Below are positions 1 to 8,200 of a stretch of DNA of 64,000 bases, one piece after another. Every line of letters begins with the position of its first letter. Position 1 is the stretch's first letter. The stretch comes from Glaciihabitans sp. INWT7 (lineage in GTDB: Bacteria; Actinomycetota; Actinomycetes; Actinomycetales; Microbacteriaceae). Made by a program: the position numbers and the translations under genes. The DNA is taken from assembly GCF_014217685.1 (NCBI RefSeq), contig NZ_CP043653.1:3166419-3230418 (forward strand), in the 5' to 3' direction. The notes below the pieces were generated by a model. It ran no database searches, was not told where the DNA came from, and saw nothing but the letters and a program-made list of their open reading frames with translations.

Positions 1-870
1 GGCCGCCCCGAAGGCCGCGTTGCTGCTGGATGCGGCGGGCTTCTGCCGCACGGCAGGGCCGCTGAAGCCCCCACGCGGGCCCCAGTAGTCGCCGCCGACG
101 GCATCCGGGTCCGTCGCCGCGCGAACCGCGGACCAGGCGGCACGGTCCTTTCCGCCGCCGACGAAGGGGAAGGCCCGGGCGAACATCCGGCCAGCCGCCG
201 AGGGATTCGTCACCCCGGCACGCTGCGGGCTGAGGCCGTCTATGCCGCTGCCCGGATGCGCCACGAGCGAGGTGACGGATCCGCGCGCAGCGCGCAGCCG
301 CCGGTCGAGCTCGAACCCGAAGGACTGGGTCGCGTGCTTGGACTGGCCGTAGGCAGCGAACGGCGCGAAGGAGGATGCGCTCTGAAGGTCGGTGAGGTGC
401 GCCTTGGTCAGGCGTGTGGCACCGCTCCCCATGGCGACCACGCGGGCGCCGGGGGTCGCGGCGAGCGTGGGGTAGAGCAGCGCGGTGAGCAGGAAATGCC
501 CCAGGTGGTTGGTGCCGAACATCACCTCGTTGCCGTCGACGGTGGTCTCTCGCTTCTTGCTCGGCATGATCGAACCGGCGTTCTCGATGAGCGCGTCGAT
601 CCGGCGTCCGGCCAAGGCAGCCGCGGCGGACCGGACCGAGGCGTAGGAGGAGAGGTCGAGGGTCACGTGCTCGAGCTGTGCTCCCGGGGTGCGTACGTGG
701 ATCGCGGCGATGGCGGCATCCGCTTTGGCCGCGCTGCGGCAGGCGATGATGACGTGCCCGCCGGCCGCTGCGAGCTGTTCACTGATGAAGTAGCCGATTC
801 CGGCGTTGCCCCCGGTCACGACGAAGGTCTTGCCGGCCTGGGACGGGATGGACCGCGGATCCCAGCTCAT
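1..870 (-). CDS. Short-chain dehydrogenase/reductase (3' end cut by window edge)
   Basis: NAD(P)-dependent oxidoreductase of the SDR superfamily, cytosolic, substrate unknown. The 290 visible residues start at an ATG at 870 and run off the left edge. The Rossmann motif TGGNAGIG is at residues 19-26, the structural NAG at 97-99, the catalytic Ser near 149, and the Tyr-x3-Lys pair at Y174/K178, so the active site is complete. The layout resembles the retinol dehydrogenase/WW-domain-oxidoreductase-like SDRs of actinobacteria. The start codon overlaps the stop of the upstream chorismate mutase gene (ATGA), so translation is probably coupled. No substrate can be assigned from context. Confidence 0.88.
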   Translation of the reverse strand, partial: MSWDPRSIPSQAGKTFVVTGGNAGIGYFISEQLAAAGGHVIIACRSAAKADAAIAAIHVRTPGAQLEHVTLDLSSYASVRSAAAALAGRRIDALIENAGSIMPSKKRETTVDGNEVMFGTNHLGHFLLTALLYPTLAATPGARVVAMGSGATRLTKAHLTDLQSASSFAPFAAYGQSKHATQSFGFELDRRLRAARGSVTSLVAHPGSGIDGLSPQRAGVTNPSAAGRMFARAFPFVGGGKDRAAWSAVRAATDPDAVGGDYWGPRGGFSGPAVRQKPAASSSNAAFGAA

Positions 871-1187
871 TCGGAGTGGGTGGCGATCGTGCCGGTGCTG
901 GCGATCTGTTCGTGCTGGTGGATGACCTCCGCGATGATGAAGTTGAGGAACTTCTCGCCGAACGCGGGGTCGAGATGGGACTCGGATGCCAGCGCCTTGA
1001 GCTTCGTGATCTGCTCACGTTCCCGGCCCGGGTCGGCCGCCGGCAGGCCGCTCGACGCCTTGAGGCGCCCGACCTGCTGGGTGAACTTGAAGCGCTCGGC
1101 GAGAAGGTGCACGAGGGCGGCATCGACATTGTCGATGCTCTGGCGAAGGCTCAGGAGCTGGGCTGCGGAATCGAGAGAGTCGGGCAT
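867..1187 (-). CDS. Chorismate mutase, AroQ class (type II)
   Basis: Converts chorismate to prephenate, the first committed step to Phe and Tyr. The 106-residue length is typical of stand-alone AroQ mutases. The sequence is all-helical. Helix 1 carries the family pattern R-x2-I-D-x2-D-x3-L-x2-L-x-ER (from about residue 15), and the helix 2 start has the Lys/Asp/Arg-Glu pattern (VGRLK followed by a D-x2-RERE segment) that lines the active site. A TAGCCT box (minus strand, 1194-1199) lies exactly 6 nt before the ATG, suggesting a leaderless transcript. The gene overlaps the downstream SDR gene by 4 nt. There is no signal peptide, so this is the cytosolic form. Confidence 0.88.
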   Translation of the reverse strand: MPDSLDSAAQLLSLRQSIDNVDAALVHLLAERFKFTQQVGRLKASSGLPAADPGREREQITKLKALASESHLDPAFGEKFLNFIIAEVIHQHEQIASTGTIATHSE

Positions 1188-1193
1188 GGTTCG

Positions 1194-1199
1194 AGGCTA
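1194..1199 (-). promoter_or_regulatory. -10 box of the chorismate mutase gene, leaderless spacing
   Basis: TAGCCT on the minus strand ends 6 nt before the ATG at 1187, the normal -10 to +1 distance, so transcription may begin at the start codon. Seen directly; function inferred. Confidence 0.5.
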
Positions 1200-1209
1200 C
1201 CGGGCATGG

Positions 1210-1246
1210 GTCTCGATACGCGCGCCGGCGGGCGCTAGTCGACCAG
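1210..1246. repeat. Dispersed palindromic repeat, copy 1, overlapping the ohr stop codon
   Basis: An imperfect palindrome that begins TCTCGATACG and ends CTAGTCGACCAG around a GC-rich centre. Related sequences lie at 46753-46808, 47927-47940 and 53356-53439. It contains the last two sense codons and the TAG stop of ohr, and sits between ohr and chorismate mutase. It is REP-like by appearance; family membership is my inference. Confidence 0.5.
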
Positions 1247-1654
1247 GGTCAGAGTGACCTCGATGTTGCCCCGGGTGGCGTTGGAGTACGGGCAGACCTG
1301 GTGGGCGGCATCCGCGAGTTCCTGCTGGCGGTCCGCCGGCACGTTCGGGGTGTAGATGTCGAGCTCGACCGCGAGGCCGAATCCCCCTTGCCCGTTGCTG
1401 CCGATGCCGACGCTCGCGGAGACCGAGGAGTCCGAGGTGTCGAGCTTCAGCGAGCGTCCGACGGCGTGGAGGGCGCTGAGGAAGCAGGCAGAGAATCCCG
1501 CCGCGAAGAGCTGCTCCGGGTTGGTGCCCTCACCGCTCCCGCCGAGTTCCTTCGGGGGACGGGTGTCGAAATCGAGACGGTCATCCTCGGAACGGACGTG
1601 GCCGTCGCGGCCGCCTCCGGTGGCGTGGGCGATGGCGGTGTAAGAGATTTCCAT
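1235..1654 (-). CDS. ohr: Organic hydroperoxide resistance protein (Ohr/OsmC family)
   Basis: Thiol peroxidase that reduces organic hydroperoxides with dihydrolipoamide-type reductants. The 139 residues match the Ohr length. The two catalytic cysteines are in their family contexts: C57 in FSACF and C121 in VCPYSNAT. The conserved N-P-E-Q-L-F-A-A-G segment (45-53) precedes C57. The Ohr subfamily fits better than OsmC because of the length and the VCPYSNAT context. No MarR-type OhrR gene is adjacent. The gene lies downstream of a GNAT gene on the same strand, separated by about 100 bp that hold a tandem duplication. Its last codons and stop fall inside a dispersed palindromic repeat. Confidence 0.92.
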   Translation of the reverse strand: MEISYTAIAHATGGGRDGHVRSEDDRLDFDTRPPKELGGSGEGTNPEQLFAAGFSACFLSALHAVGRSLKLDTSDSSVSASVGIGSNGQGGFGLAVELDIYTPNVPADRQQELADAAHQVCPYSNATRGNIEVTLTLVD

Positions 1655-1676
1655 GGGGCAAGCCGACCATCCCGAT

Positions 1677-1782
1677 CTGGGCGTTGGCCGAGTGCGGCCC
1701 TCATCCGGAGGCGCGAGCGCACAAGAGCACTGGGCGTTGGCCGAGTGCGGCCCCTACTCGGTGGCGCGAGTGCGGAAGAGCA
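1677..1782. repeat. Tandem duplication of a ~53-bp unit across the GNAT gene 3' end
   Basis: Two copies offset by 53 bp: 1677-1729 and 1730-1782. The first 24 bases of each copy (1677-1700 and 1730-1753) are identical, and the remainder agrees at 22 of 30 positions by my count. The right-hand copy contains the last codons and the TAG stop of the acetyltransferase gene; the left copy lies downstream of it. Confidence 0.75.
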
Positions 1783-2401
1783 CCGGCCGGTCGCCGTGGC
1801 GCTCGAGGCGCTGCTCGAGCCCGGAGCGCACACGGGGCCAGTCGTCCACGATGATCGAGAAGACCGCGCTGTCTCGCCAGCTGCCATCCGCCCGCGGAAG
1901 GTCACGGCGCACGATGCCCTCGAAGGTCGCGCCGATGCCGCCGATCGCGGCACGGGACCGTTCGTTGAGGGCATCCGCCTGGATCTTGACGCGACCGAAA
2001 CCGTGATCGAAGGCCAGGTCGAGCAACAGCAGCTTCGCCTCCGCGTTCACGGCAGTGCCCCAGACCCGCGGGTCGTAGGCGGTCCAGCCGATGTGGGTGG
2101 CTTCCCGAGTGGGCTCGAAGTCGGCGAGGGTCGTGGTGCCGACCAGTTCGCCGTCGTGCGGTCCGCCGACGAGGAACACCGCAGAGGGATTGCAGTCGTC
2201 CCAGCGGAAATAGCTCTCCGCCCACTCGATGAAACCCGCCTCGGTGTCTCGGAATCCGGCCAGACCGCCGCCGTATCCCCCGGCGAAGACGATCGGATGC
2301 CCGATCGCGAGGAACAGTGCGGGCAGATGCTCCCGGCGCAGCGGTTCGAGACGAACGAAACGCCCTTCGATGAGGCTGGGCACGGGACGGGTTGCGGTCA
2401 C
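1754..2401 (-). CDS. GNAT family N-acetyltransferase (RimJ/RimL-like)
   Basis: Predicted acetyl-CoA-dependent N-acetyltransferase of 215 residues. The pattern is that of RimJ/RimL-type GNATs: an N-terminal R-x-V-R-L-E-P-L-R strand, a central GTTTLADF beta strand followed by HIGWTAYDPRVWGTAVNAEAK (split here as HIGWTAYDP then RVWGTAVNAEAK), the usual acetyl-CoA-binding loop region, and a V-K-I-Q-A-D-A-L-N-E-R-S-R-A-A-I segment. The substrate is unknown. I chose the GTG at 2401 because a CAGACT box (minus strand, 2409-2414) lies 7 nt upstream. A longer in-frame extension exists but it runs antisense through the DinB-like gene and looks non-coding. The 3' end lies in a tandem duplication. Confidence 0.85.
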   Translation of the reverse strand: MTATRPVPSLIEGRFVRLEPLRREHLPALFLAIGHPIVFAGGYGGGLAGFRDTEAGFIEWAESYFRWDDCNPSAVFLVGGPHDGELVGTTTLADFEPTREATHIGWTAYDPRVWGTAVNAEAKLLLLDLAFDHGFGRVKIQADALNERSRAAIGGIGATFEGIVRRDLPRADGSWRDSAVFSIIVDDWPRVRSGLEQRLERHGDRPVLFRTRATE

Positions 2402-2408
2402 AGCACCC

Positions 2409-2414
2409 AGTCTG
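2409..2414 (-). promoter_or_regulatory. -10 box of the GNAT gene, leaderless spacing
   Basis: CAGACT (minus strand) ends 7 nt before the GTG at 2401. It lies in the 72-bp divergent intergenic region shared with the DinB-like gene. Confidence 0.4.
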
Positions 2415-2460
2415 GCAGGAGGCGCCCGCCCGGCGCGGCCGTCACGGCTCCGCGTTAGTG

Positions 2461-2466
2461 AATAAT
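2461..2466 (+). promoter_or_regulatory. -10 box of the DinB-like gene, leaderless spacing
   Basis: AATAAT (or ATAATT, shifted by one) ends 6-7 nt before the GTG at 2474. No ribosome-binding site fits between them, consistent with a leaderless mRNA. Confidence 0.45.
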
Positions 2467-2473
2467 TGCACGC

Positions 2474-3082
2474 GTGACCAACACCGCACTCTTCCTCAGT
2501 TCCGCCGACGCGTTCGTGGGCCTGCTCGGCGAGGTGCGGGATGACCAGTGGTCCGAGCCCGGACTCGGAACGTGGACTCTCCGCAGCCTCGCCGGACACA
2601 CCGCCCGCGCCATCCTCACGGTGGAGAACTACCTGCTGCAGGAGGAGCCCGGCGACGTGACCATCGCCACCGCCGAGGCGTATTACACCTCCGCCTACCT
2701 CACCTTCACGGATGACGCGGCCGTCGCCGCCCGGGGAGTCGAGGCCGGAGAGTGGCTGGGCGAGCATCCGGTGGCACAGGTCTCCGCGGCGCTCGCGCGG
2801 GTGATCGCGGCGATCGAATCCCAGCCCTCGAATCGCATCGTATCGATCGGGGGGATGGGCATCCGCCTGCCCGAGTACCTGCGCACCCGAGTGTTCGAGC
2901 TCGTGGTTCACACGATCGACCTCTCCCGGGCATCCGGTATCCCCCATCGCCTTCCCGAGGCCGCGGTGGAGGATGCTGTGAAGCTCGCGGCGGCGGTGGC
3001 CACCCGACGCGGCTCTGGCGTAGACGTGCTTCTCGCGCTCACCGGCCGCAGCGCCCTGCCCGAGGGCTTCAGCGTCGTCTGA
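2474..3082 (+). CDS. DinB/mycothiol-dependent maleylpyruvate isomerase-like protein
   Basis: A 202-residue four-helix-bundle protein of the actinobacterial DinB-like/maleylpyruvate isomerase N-terminal family, whose members bind a divalent metal and in some cases use mycothiol. The family marks seen are W34-T-L-R-S-L-A-G-H42 and a second histidine, H146, in a V-V-H-T-I-D-L segment; these are expected metal ligands. The third ligand is not obvious. The C-terminus matches the family's small extra domain. Substrate unknown: many paralogues occur per actinobacterial genome, and most are annotated only by family. The start is a GTG placed directly after a -10 box. Confidence 0.8.
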   Translation: MTNTALFLSSADAFVGLLGEVRDDQWSEPGLGTWTLRSLAGHTARAILTVENYLLQEEPGDVTIATAEAYYTSAYLTFTDDAAVAARGVEAGEWLGEHPVAQVSAALARVIAAIESQPSNRIVSIGGMGIRLPEYLRTRVFELVVHTIDLSRASGIPHRLPEAAVEDAVKLAAAVATRRGSGVDVLLALTGRSALPEGFSVV

Positions 3083-3106
3083 GCGAGGGACGGAGCCGGT
3101 GGGCCG

Positions 3107-3859
3107 TCAGCGCACGCGCTGCGAAGCCACCGATGCCAGGAAGCTTCCCCAGCGGCGATAGAGACCCAGATAGCTGAAGGCACCGTCGACGAAATCCGAC
3201 TTCTCGATGGCGGGCATGGCCACCAGGTGGGTCTTGGGCGAGCGGGCACACGCGGCTTCCGCAATGGCGGAGAACCGCGCGGCGTCGTCGTCGAGGATGC
3301 GGCTCAGAGTGCGCCCGACCTGCACGTAGCCCGAGACCCGGGGAATCCTGGTCACCAACACCAGGGCACGGGGCGAGGTATTCTCGGTAAGGAACGCGAT
3401 CAGGCGCTCGAGCTCGTGACGCCAGAGTCGGACAGAAGAGAAGGAGAGCATGTCCATCGTGCCCGGAGAGAGCACGATGAAGTCGAAGCTGCCCAGTCCG
3501 TCGAGCGCGTGGACCGCGGCCGAAGTCGACGCGAGCCGGGGTCGGGCGGTGGCGATGCTCTCCCATTCGACCCCTCGTCCGGTCGCCTTCGCGAGGTTCC
3601 TCGCGAACTGGTGTGCGACGCCGAGTTCATAGCTGCGCACGCCGACGGATGAGCCGCTGATCCCTCCCACGACGAGAATATGGAGCACGCGCGGTCCCTC
3701 GATCAGCCCATGCGGGTCGTCGTCCGGCACGCCAGCGGCCAGACGCGTCGGCGCGCCGGCCACGTAGTTGAAGGCGATGAGGGGGCGCACCACCCGCAGG
3801 CAGGTGCGGAGCACCCGGCGGGCCAGTGGCGGCCGTTCGATCGTCACCGCCTCGGACAC
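3107..3859 (-). CDS. SGNH/GDSL hydrolase-like protein with altered nucleophile block
   Basis: A 250-residue protein with a hydrophobic N-terminal stretch (about 12-35) but no clear signal cleavage site. The segment ILVVGGISGSS (61-71), followed by V-G-V and an E-L-G-x3-Q-F-A-R-N-L-A helix, sits where SGNH hydrolases carry GDS-x3-G-V-G. SPGTMD (131-136) replaces block III (GxND). The fold assignment is therefore likely, but the canonical GDS is missing, so catalytic competence is uncertain. It starts with GTG 3 nt after the purA stop and is probably co-transcribed with purA. No function beyond the fold can be assigned. Confidence 0.55.
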   Translation of the reverse strand: MSEAVTIERPPLARRVLRTCLRVVRPLIAFNYVAGAPTRLAAGVPDDDPHGLIEGPRVLHILVVGGISGSSVGVRSYELGVAHQFARNLAKATGRGVEWESIATARPRLASTSAAVHALDGLGSFDFIVLSPGTMDMLSFSSVRLWRHELERLIAFLTENTSPRALVLVTRIPRVSGYVQVGRTLSRILDDDAARFSAIAEAACARSPKTHLVAMPAIEKSDFVDGAFSYLGLYRRWGSFLASVASQRVR

Positions 3860-3862
3860 CGG

Positions 3863-5149
3863 TCAGCCCAGGAGGTCGTGCCGAACCACGATCGCCTCGC
3901 GGTCGGGACCGACTCCGATGGCAGAAATGCGTGCACCACTCATCTTCTCGACCGCGAGCACATAGTCGCGCGCATTCTTCGGCAGGTCGTCGAATGTGCG
4001 GGCGCCGGTGATGTCCTCGGTCCAGCCGGGCAATTCCTCGTAGATCGGCACGGCATGGTGGAAGTCCGACTGCGATACCGGCACCTCGTCGACACGCACG
4101 CCGTCGATGTCGTAGGCGACACAGACCGGGATGCGCTCGAGCCCGGTGAGCACATCGAGCTTGGTCAGCACGAAGTCGGTCACCCCGTTGATGCGTGCCG
4201 CATACCGCGCGACGGGAGCGTCGTACCATCCACAGCGCCGCGGTCGCCCGGTGGTGGTGCCCCACTCGAAGCCCTTCGAGCGGAGGAACTCGCCGGATTC
4301 GTCGTGCAGCTCAGTGGGGAACGGGCCGGAGCCCACCCGGGTCGTGTAGGCCTTCACGACGGCGATGACGCGCTCCAACCGGTTCGGCGCGACGCCGGAT
4401 CCGGTGGCAGCGCCGCCGCTCGTGGCGTTGGACGAGGTCACGAAGGGGTAGGTGCCGTGATCGACGTCGAGCATGGTGGCTTGGCCGCCCTCGAACAACA
4501 CAGTCTTCCCGTCATCGAGAGCCTGGTTGAGCACGAGGCTCGTGTCGGCGACCATGGGGCGCAGCCTGTCGACGTAGGAGAGCAGGTCGGCGACGACCTC
4601 CTCTGCACCGATAGCGCGCCGGTTGTAGATCTTCACCAGTAGGTGGTTCTTCTGCTCGAGTGCACCCTCCACTTTCTGGCGCAGGATGTTCTCGTCGAAC
4701 AGGTCCTGGATGCGGATGCCCACGCGGTTGATCTTGTCGGCGTAGGCCGGTCCGATGCCGCGCCCGGTGGTTCCGATCATCCGCTTGCCGAGGAAGCGTT
4801 CCGTGACCTTGTCGAGCGTGCGGTGATACTGCGTGATGACGTGGGCGTTCGCGGAGACGAGAAGCCGCGAGACATCCACCCCTCGCGCGGTGAGCGCTTC
4901 GAGCTCGTGGAAGAGCACCTCGATGTCGACGACGACACCGTTGGCGATCACCGGGACGACCCCGGGGCTCAGGATGCCGGAGGGCAGCAGGTGCAACGCG
5001 TACTTCTCATCACCGACGACCACGGTGTGGCCGGCGTTGTTTCCGCCGTTGAATTTGACGACATAGTCGACACGGGGGCCGAGGAGATCGGTGGCCTTCC
5101 CCTTGCCCTCATCGCCCCACTGGGCGCCGATCAAGACAATCGCGGGCAT
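3863..5149 (-). CDS. purA: Adenylosuccinate synthetase
   Basis: GTP-dependent ligation of IMP and aspartate to adenylosuccinate, the first step from IMP to AMP. The 428 residues are the standard length. It opens with the invariant WGDEGKGK phosphate loop, followed by a NAGHT segment, and retains the family sequences [10 protein letters not shown], [19 protein letters not shown] chemistry as [13 protein letters not shown], and KLDVLTG (GTP/base recognition). An AAGGA ribosome-binding site lies 6 nt before the ATG. It is upstream of and nearly abuts the SGNH-like gene, and follows the giant surface-protein gene by 55 bp on the same strand. Confidence 0.97.
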   Translation of the reverse strand: MPAIVLIGAQWGDEGKGKATDLLGPRVDYVVKFNGGNNAGHTVVVGDEKYALHLLPSGILSPGVVPVIANGVVVDIEVLFHELEALTARGVDVSRLLVSANAHVITQYHRTLDKVTERFLGKRMIGTTGRGIGPAYADKINRVGIRIQDLFDENILRQKVEGALEQKNHLLVKIYNRRAIGAEEVVADLLSYVDRLRPMVADTSLVLNQALDDGKTVLFEGGQATMLDVDHGTYPFVTSSNATSGGAATGSGVAPNRLERVIAVVKAYTTRVGSGPFPTELHDESGEFLRSKGFEWGTTTGRPRRCGWYDAPVARYAARINGVTDFVLTKLDVLTGLERIPVCVAYDIDGVRVDEVPVSQSDFHHAVPIYEELPGWTEDITGARTFDDLPKNARDYVLAVEKMSGARISAIGVGPDREAIVVRHDLLG

Positions 5150-5169
5150 GGCGGATCCTTACGTCAAAC

Positions 5170-5182
5170 GGGGATGAGCCCC
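5170..5182 (-). terminator. Weak hairpin between the giant gene and purA
   Basis: A GGGG/CCCC stem with a 5-nt loop, followed on the minus strand by GTTT. It is short; if it terminates the giant transcript it does so weakly, or it could lie in the purA leader. Confidence 0.25.
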
Positions 5183-5204
5183 AAGTCTACCAATCCGTGC
5201 GGTT

Positions 5205-8200
5205 TCAGGGGTTCGTGCGATTGCGTCGCCCGACGATCACGATCATGACACCGAGCATGAGCAACAGCAGGCCGATGGCCACCATCGACCAGGGGTCCGC
5301 CCCGGTGAAGGCGAGGCCCGTGTTGGCGAGACCGATCTTCGTGGAATGGGACTTGGTCGAGCCGGTGAACGCGAGCCCGATGGACGGCGTCACCGTGATC
5401 GTGATGGCGGCGGTCGCGGTGCTGCCCGCGGCATCCGTCGTCGTGTAGCTCAGGGTCTCGAGTCCAGACCAGCCGTCGGTGGGCGTGAAGGTGGCGGTTC
5501 CGTCGGCGGTGATTGCCATCGTGCCGTGGGTGGACTTCGCGAAGGCCGTGACCGTGAGGCCGGTTCCCACGTCGTTGCCGAGCAGCGCGAAGCTCACGGC
5601 CTTGCCGGCGGGGGTCTTCGCCGCATCCGGAGCCGCGGTGGGGCGGATGGTGATGGTGGCGAGGTTCGCTGTGGTGAGGCCGGCCCAGTCGGTGGTGGTG
5701 TACTCCATCGTCGCGATACCGGACCAGCCGGTCGGTGGCGTGAACGAAACCGTGCCGTTGCGCTGGATGCTCGCGCGACCGTTGCTCGGGATGCCGATGC
5801 TGGTCACCGCAAGGCTCCAGCCGATGTCGTTGCCGTTCAGGTCGATCACGATGGGGGCGTTCGCCGATCCCGTGGCGGTGTCCGGCAGCGAGATCGGCGA
5901 GACGAATACCGTGACGAGCGCGGTGCGCAGCACCCCGGCGCCGTCCTGAGCGGTGTAGCTGAAGGTGTCGGTGCCCGAGAAGCCCGCGAGGGGCACGTAG
6001 CGGATGCGGCCGTCGACGACACTGGTCGTGCCGTGATCCGGCGTGCCCGGGTCGGTGATCTCGAATCCGGTGCCGACGTCGTTGGCGAGCACGTCGATGT
6101 CTACCGGCTGGTCGGCGACGGTGGTTCCGACGTCGCCGGCGGTCGTCGGCGAGACCGCGATGCGCACCGTGGCTGTGGACGTTCCGCCGTCGCCGGCCAT
6201 CACGTAGGTGAAGACGTCGGCTCCCGAGTAGCCGTCGTTCGGAAGGTAGCTGATGCCGCCGTCGACGATCGTCACGGTGCCGTGCGACGACGGGGAGGCG
6301 CTGGTGACGGTGAGGGTGGTGCCGAGGTCGTTGGCGAGAACCGGGACTACCACCGCGATGCCGGTGACGGTGGCATCCACATCACTGACGGCAACGGGGC
6401 CGACGGTGACTGTGACCGTGGTGGTGGCGGTGTTGCCCGCGGCATCCCGCACCGTGTAGTCGTAGCCGCCCGTGCCGGAGAAGCCGACTGTCGGCACGAA
6501 GTGCACCGAGCCCGAGGCCAGGGTGACGGTGCCGCCAACCGGGTTTGCCACCGAGGTGATTACGAGTGTCGAACCGAGGTCGTTGGCGGTGAGAGCGGAT
6601 GCGGCGCTCACGAGCTCGATGCCCGCGGAGGTTGCACGGGCGTCGGGAGTGGCGCTCGGGCGTACGGTGACCGCGACCGTCGCGGTCACCGTCTGGCCGG
6701 ACGCATCCGTCGCCGTGTACGAGAAGCTCGCGTTGCCCGAGAAGCCGGCCGCCGGGGTGAAGGTGACGACGCCGTTCAGCAGTGCGACGGTGCCGTGGGT
6801 GGCTGAGGTGACCGCCGTGACGGTGAGCGCGCTTCCCACATCGTTACCGGTGAGCTCGGCGCCGGTGATGGTCGCCGCGGCGCCGGCCGTGGTGGTGAGC
6901 GCGTCACCGGCGGCGATCGGTCGCACGGTGACCGTGACCGTGGCGGTAGCGGTATTGCCGGCGGCATCCGTGACGGTGTAGTCGAAGGAGGCCGCCCCGG
7001 AGAACCCGGGCGCCGGCGTGAACACCGGGTTGCCGCCGCCGAGCACGACGCTGCCGCCCGCGGCGTTCTGCACCGAGGTCACGGTGAGGGACGAGCCCGC
7101 GTCATTGCCGACCAGGGAAGCGCGGGTCACCGTCACCGGCGCACCGGCCAGGGTCGAGGCGGCATCCGCAGCGGCGACCGGAAGCACTGTGACGGTGACC
7201 GTCGTCGAGGTGGTGTTGCCCGAGGAGTCGGTGGCCGTGTAGCCGAAGGAGGCCGCACCCGAGAACCCGGCGGTCGGGGTGAACACCGGGTTGCCGGCGT
7301 TGAGCGTGACGGCTCCGTGCGACGCGGATCCCACCGAGGTCACGACGAGCGAGCTGCCGGAGTCGTTGGCCAGGAGCGTGGAACCGGGGAGGGTGATCGC
7401 CGTGTTGGCGTTGGTGCTGGCGGAGTCGGCGACAGCGAGCGGCAACACCGTGACCGTGACGGTCGCCGTGGAGCTGTTGCCCGCGGAATCCGTGACCGTG
7501 TAGGAGAAGCTCGCGGTGCCCGAGAAGCCGGCGGTCGGTGTGAACACCGGGTTGCCCGCGAGATCCAGGGCGACGGCGCCGTTGACCGGGTTGCCGACCG
7601 CCGTGAGCGACAGTCCGGAGCCGAGGTCGTCACCGATGAGGCTGGCGGTGGTCACGAGGAGCGGGGCACCGCCTCGTGTGGTCGCGGTGTCTGGCGTGGC
7701 GACCGGAAGCACCGTGACCGAGACGGTGGATGTCACGGTGTTGCCGCTGCCGTCGGTGGCGGTGTACGCGAACGAGGCCGGGCCGGAGAAGCCTGCCGCC
7801 GGGGTGAAGCGCGGGCTTCCGCCGTTGAGGGTGACGGTGCCACCGACCGCCGACGAGACCGCGGTGATCGTGAGAACGGAGCCGGAGTCGTTGGTGGTGA
7901 GGTCGGTCAGCGTGACCGGTGTGCCCGCGGGGGTCGAGGCCTGGTCCGGGGTGGCGGTCGGAAGCACGGTGACGGTGACCGTGGCGGTGGTCTGCTGGCC
8001 CGCGGCATCCGTCGCCGTGTAGTCGAAGGTGGCGGTGCCCGAGAAGCCGGAGGCCGGAGTGAACTGCGCGGCGACCGCCGGGCCGGCGAGCAGTGCGACC
8101 GATCCGTGGGTCGGGCTGCTCACGTTGGTGAGCTGCAGCGTCGTGCCGGTGTCGTTGGCGAGGAGGGTCGTCGCGCTGAGGGAGACCGGAGTGCCCGCGG

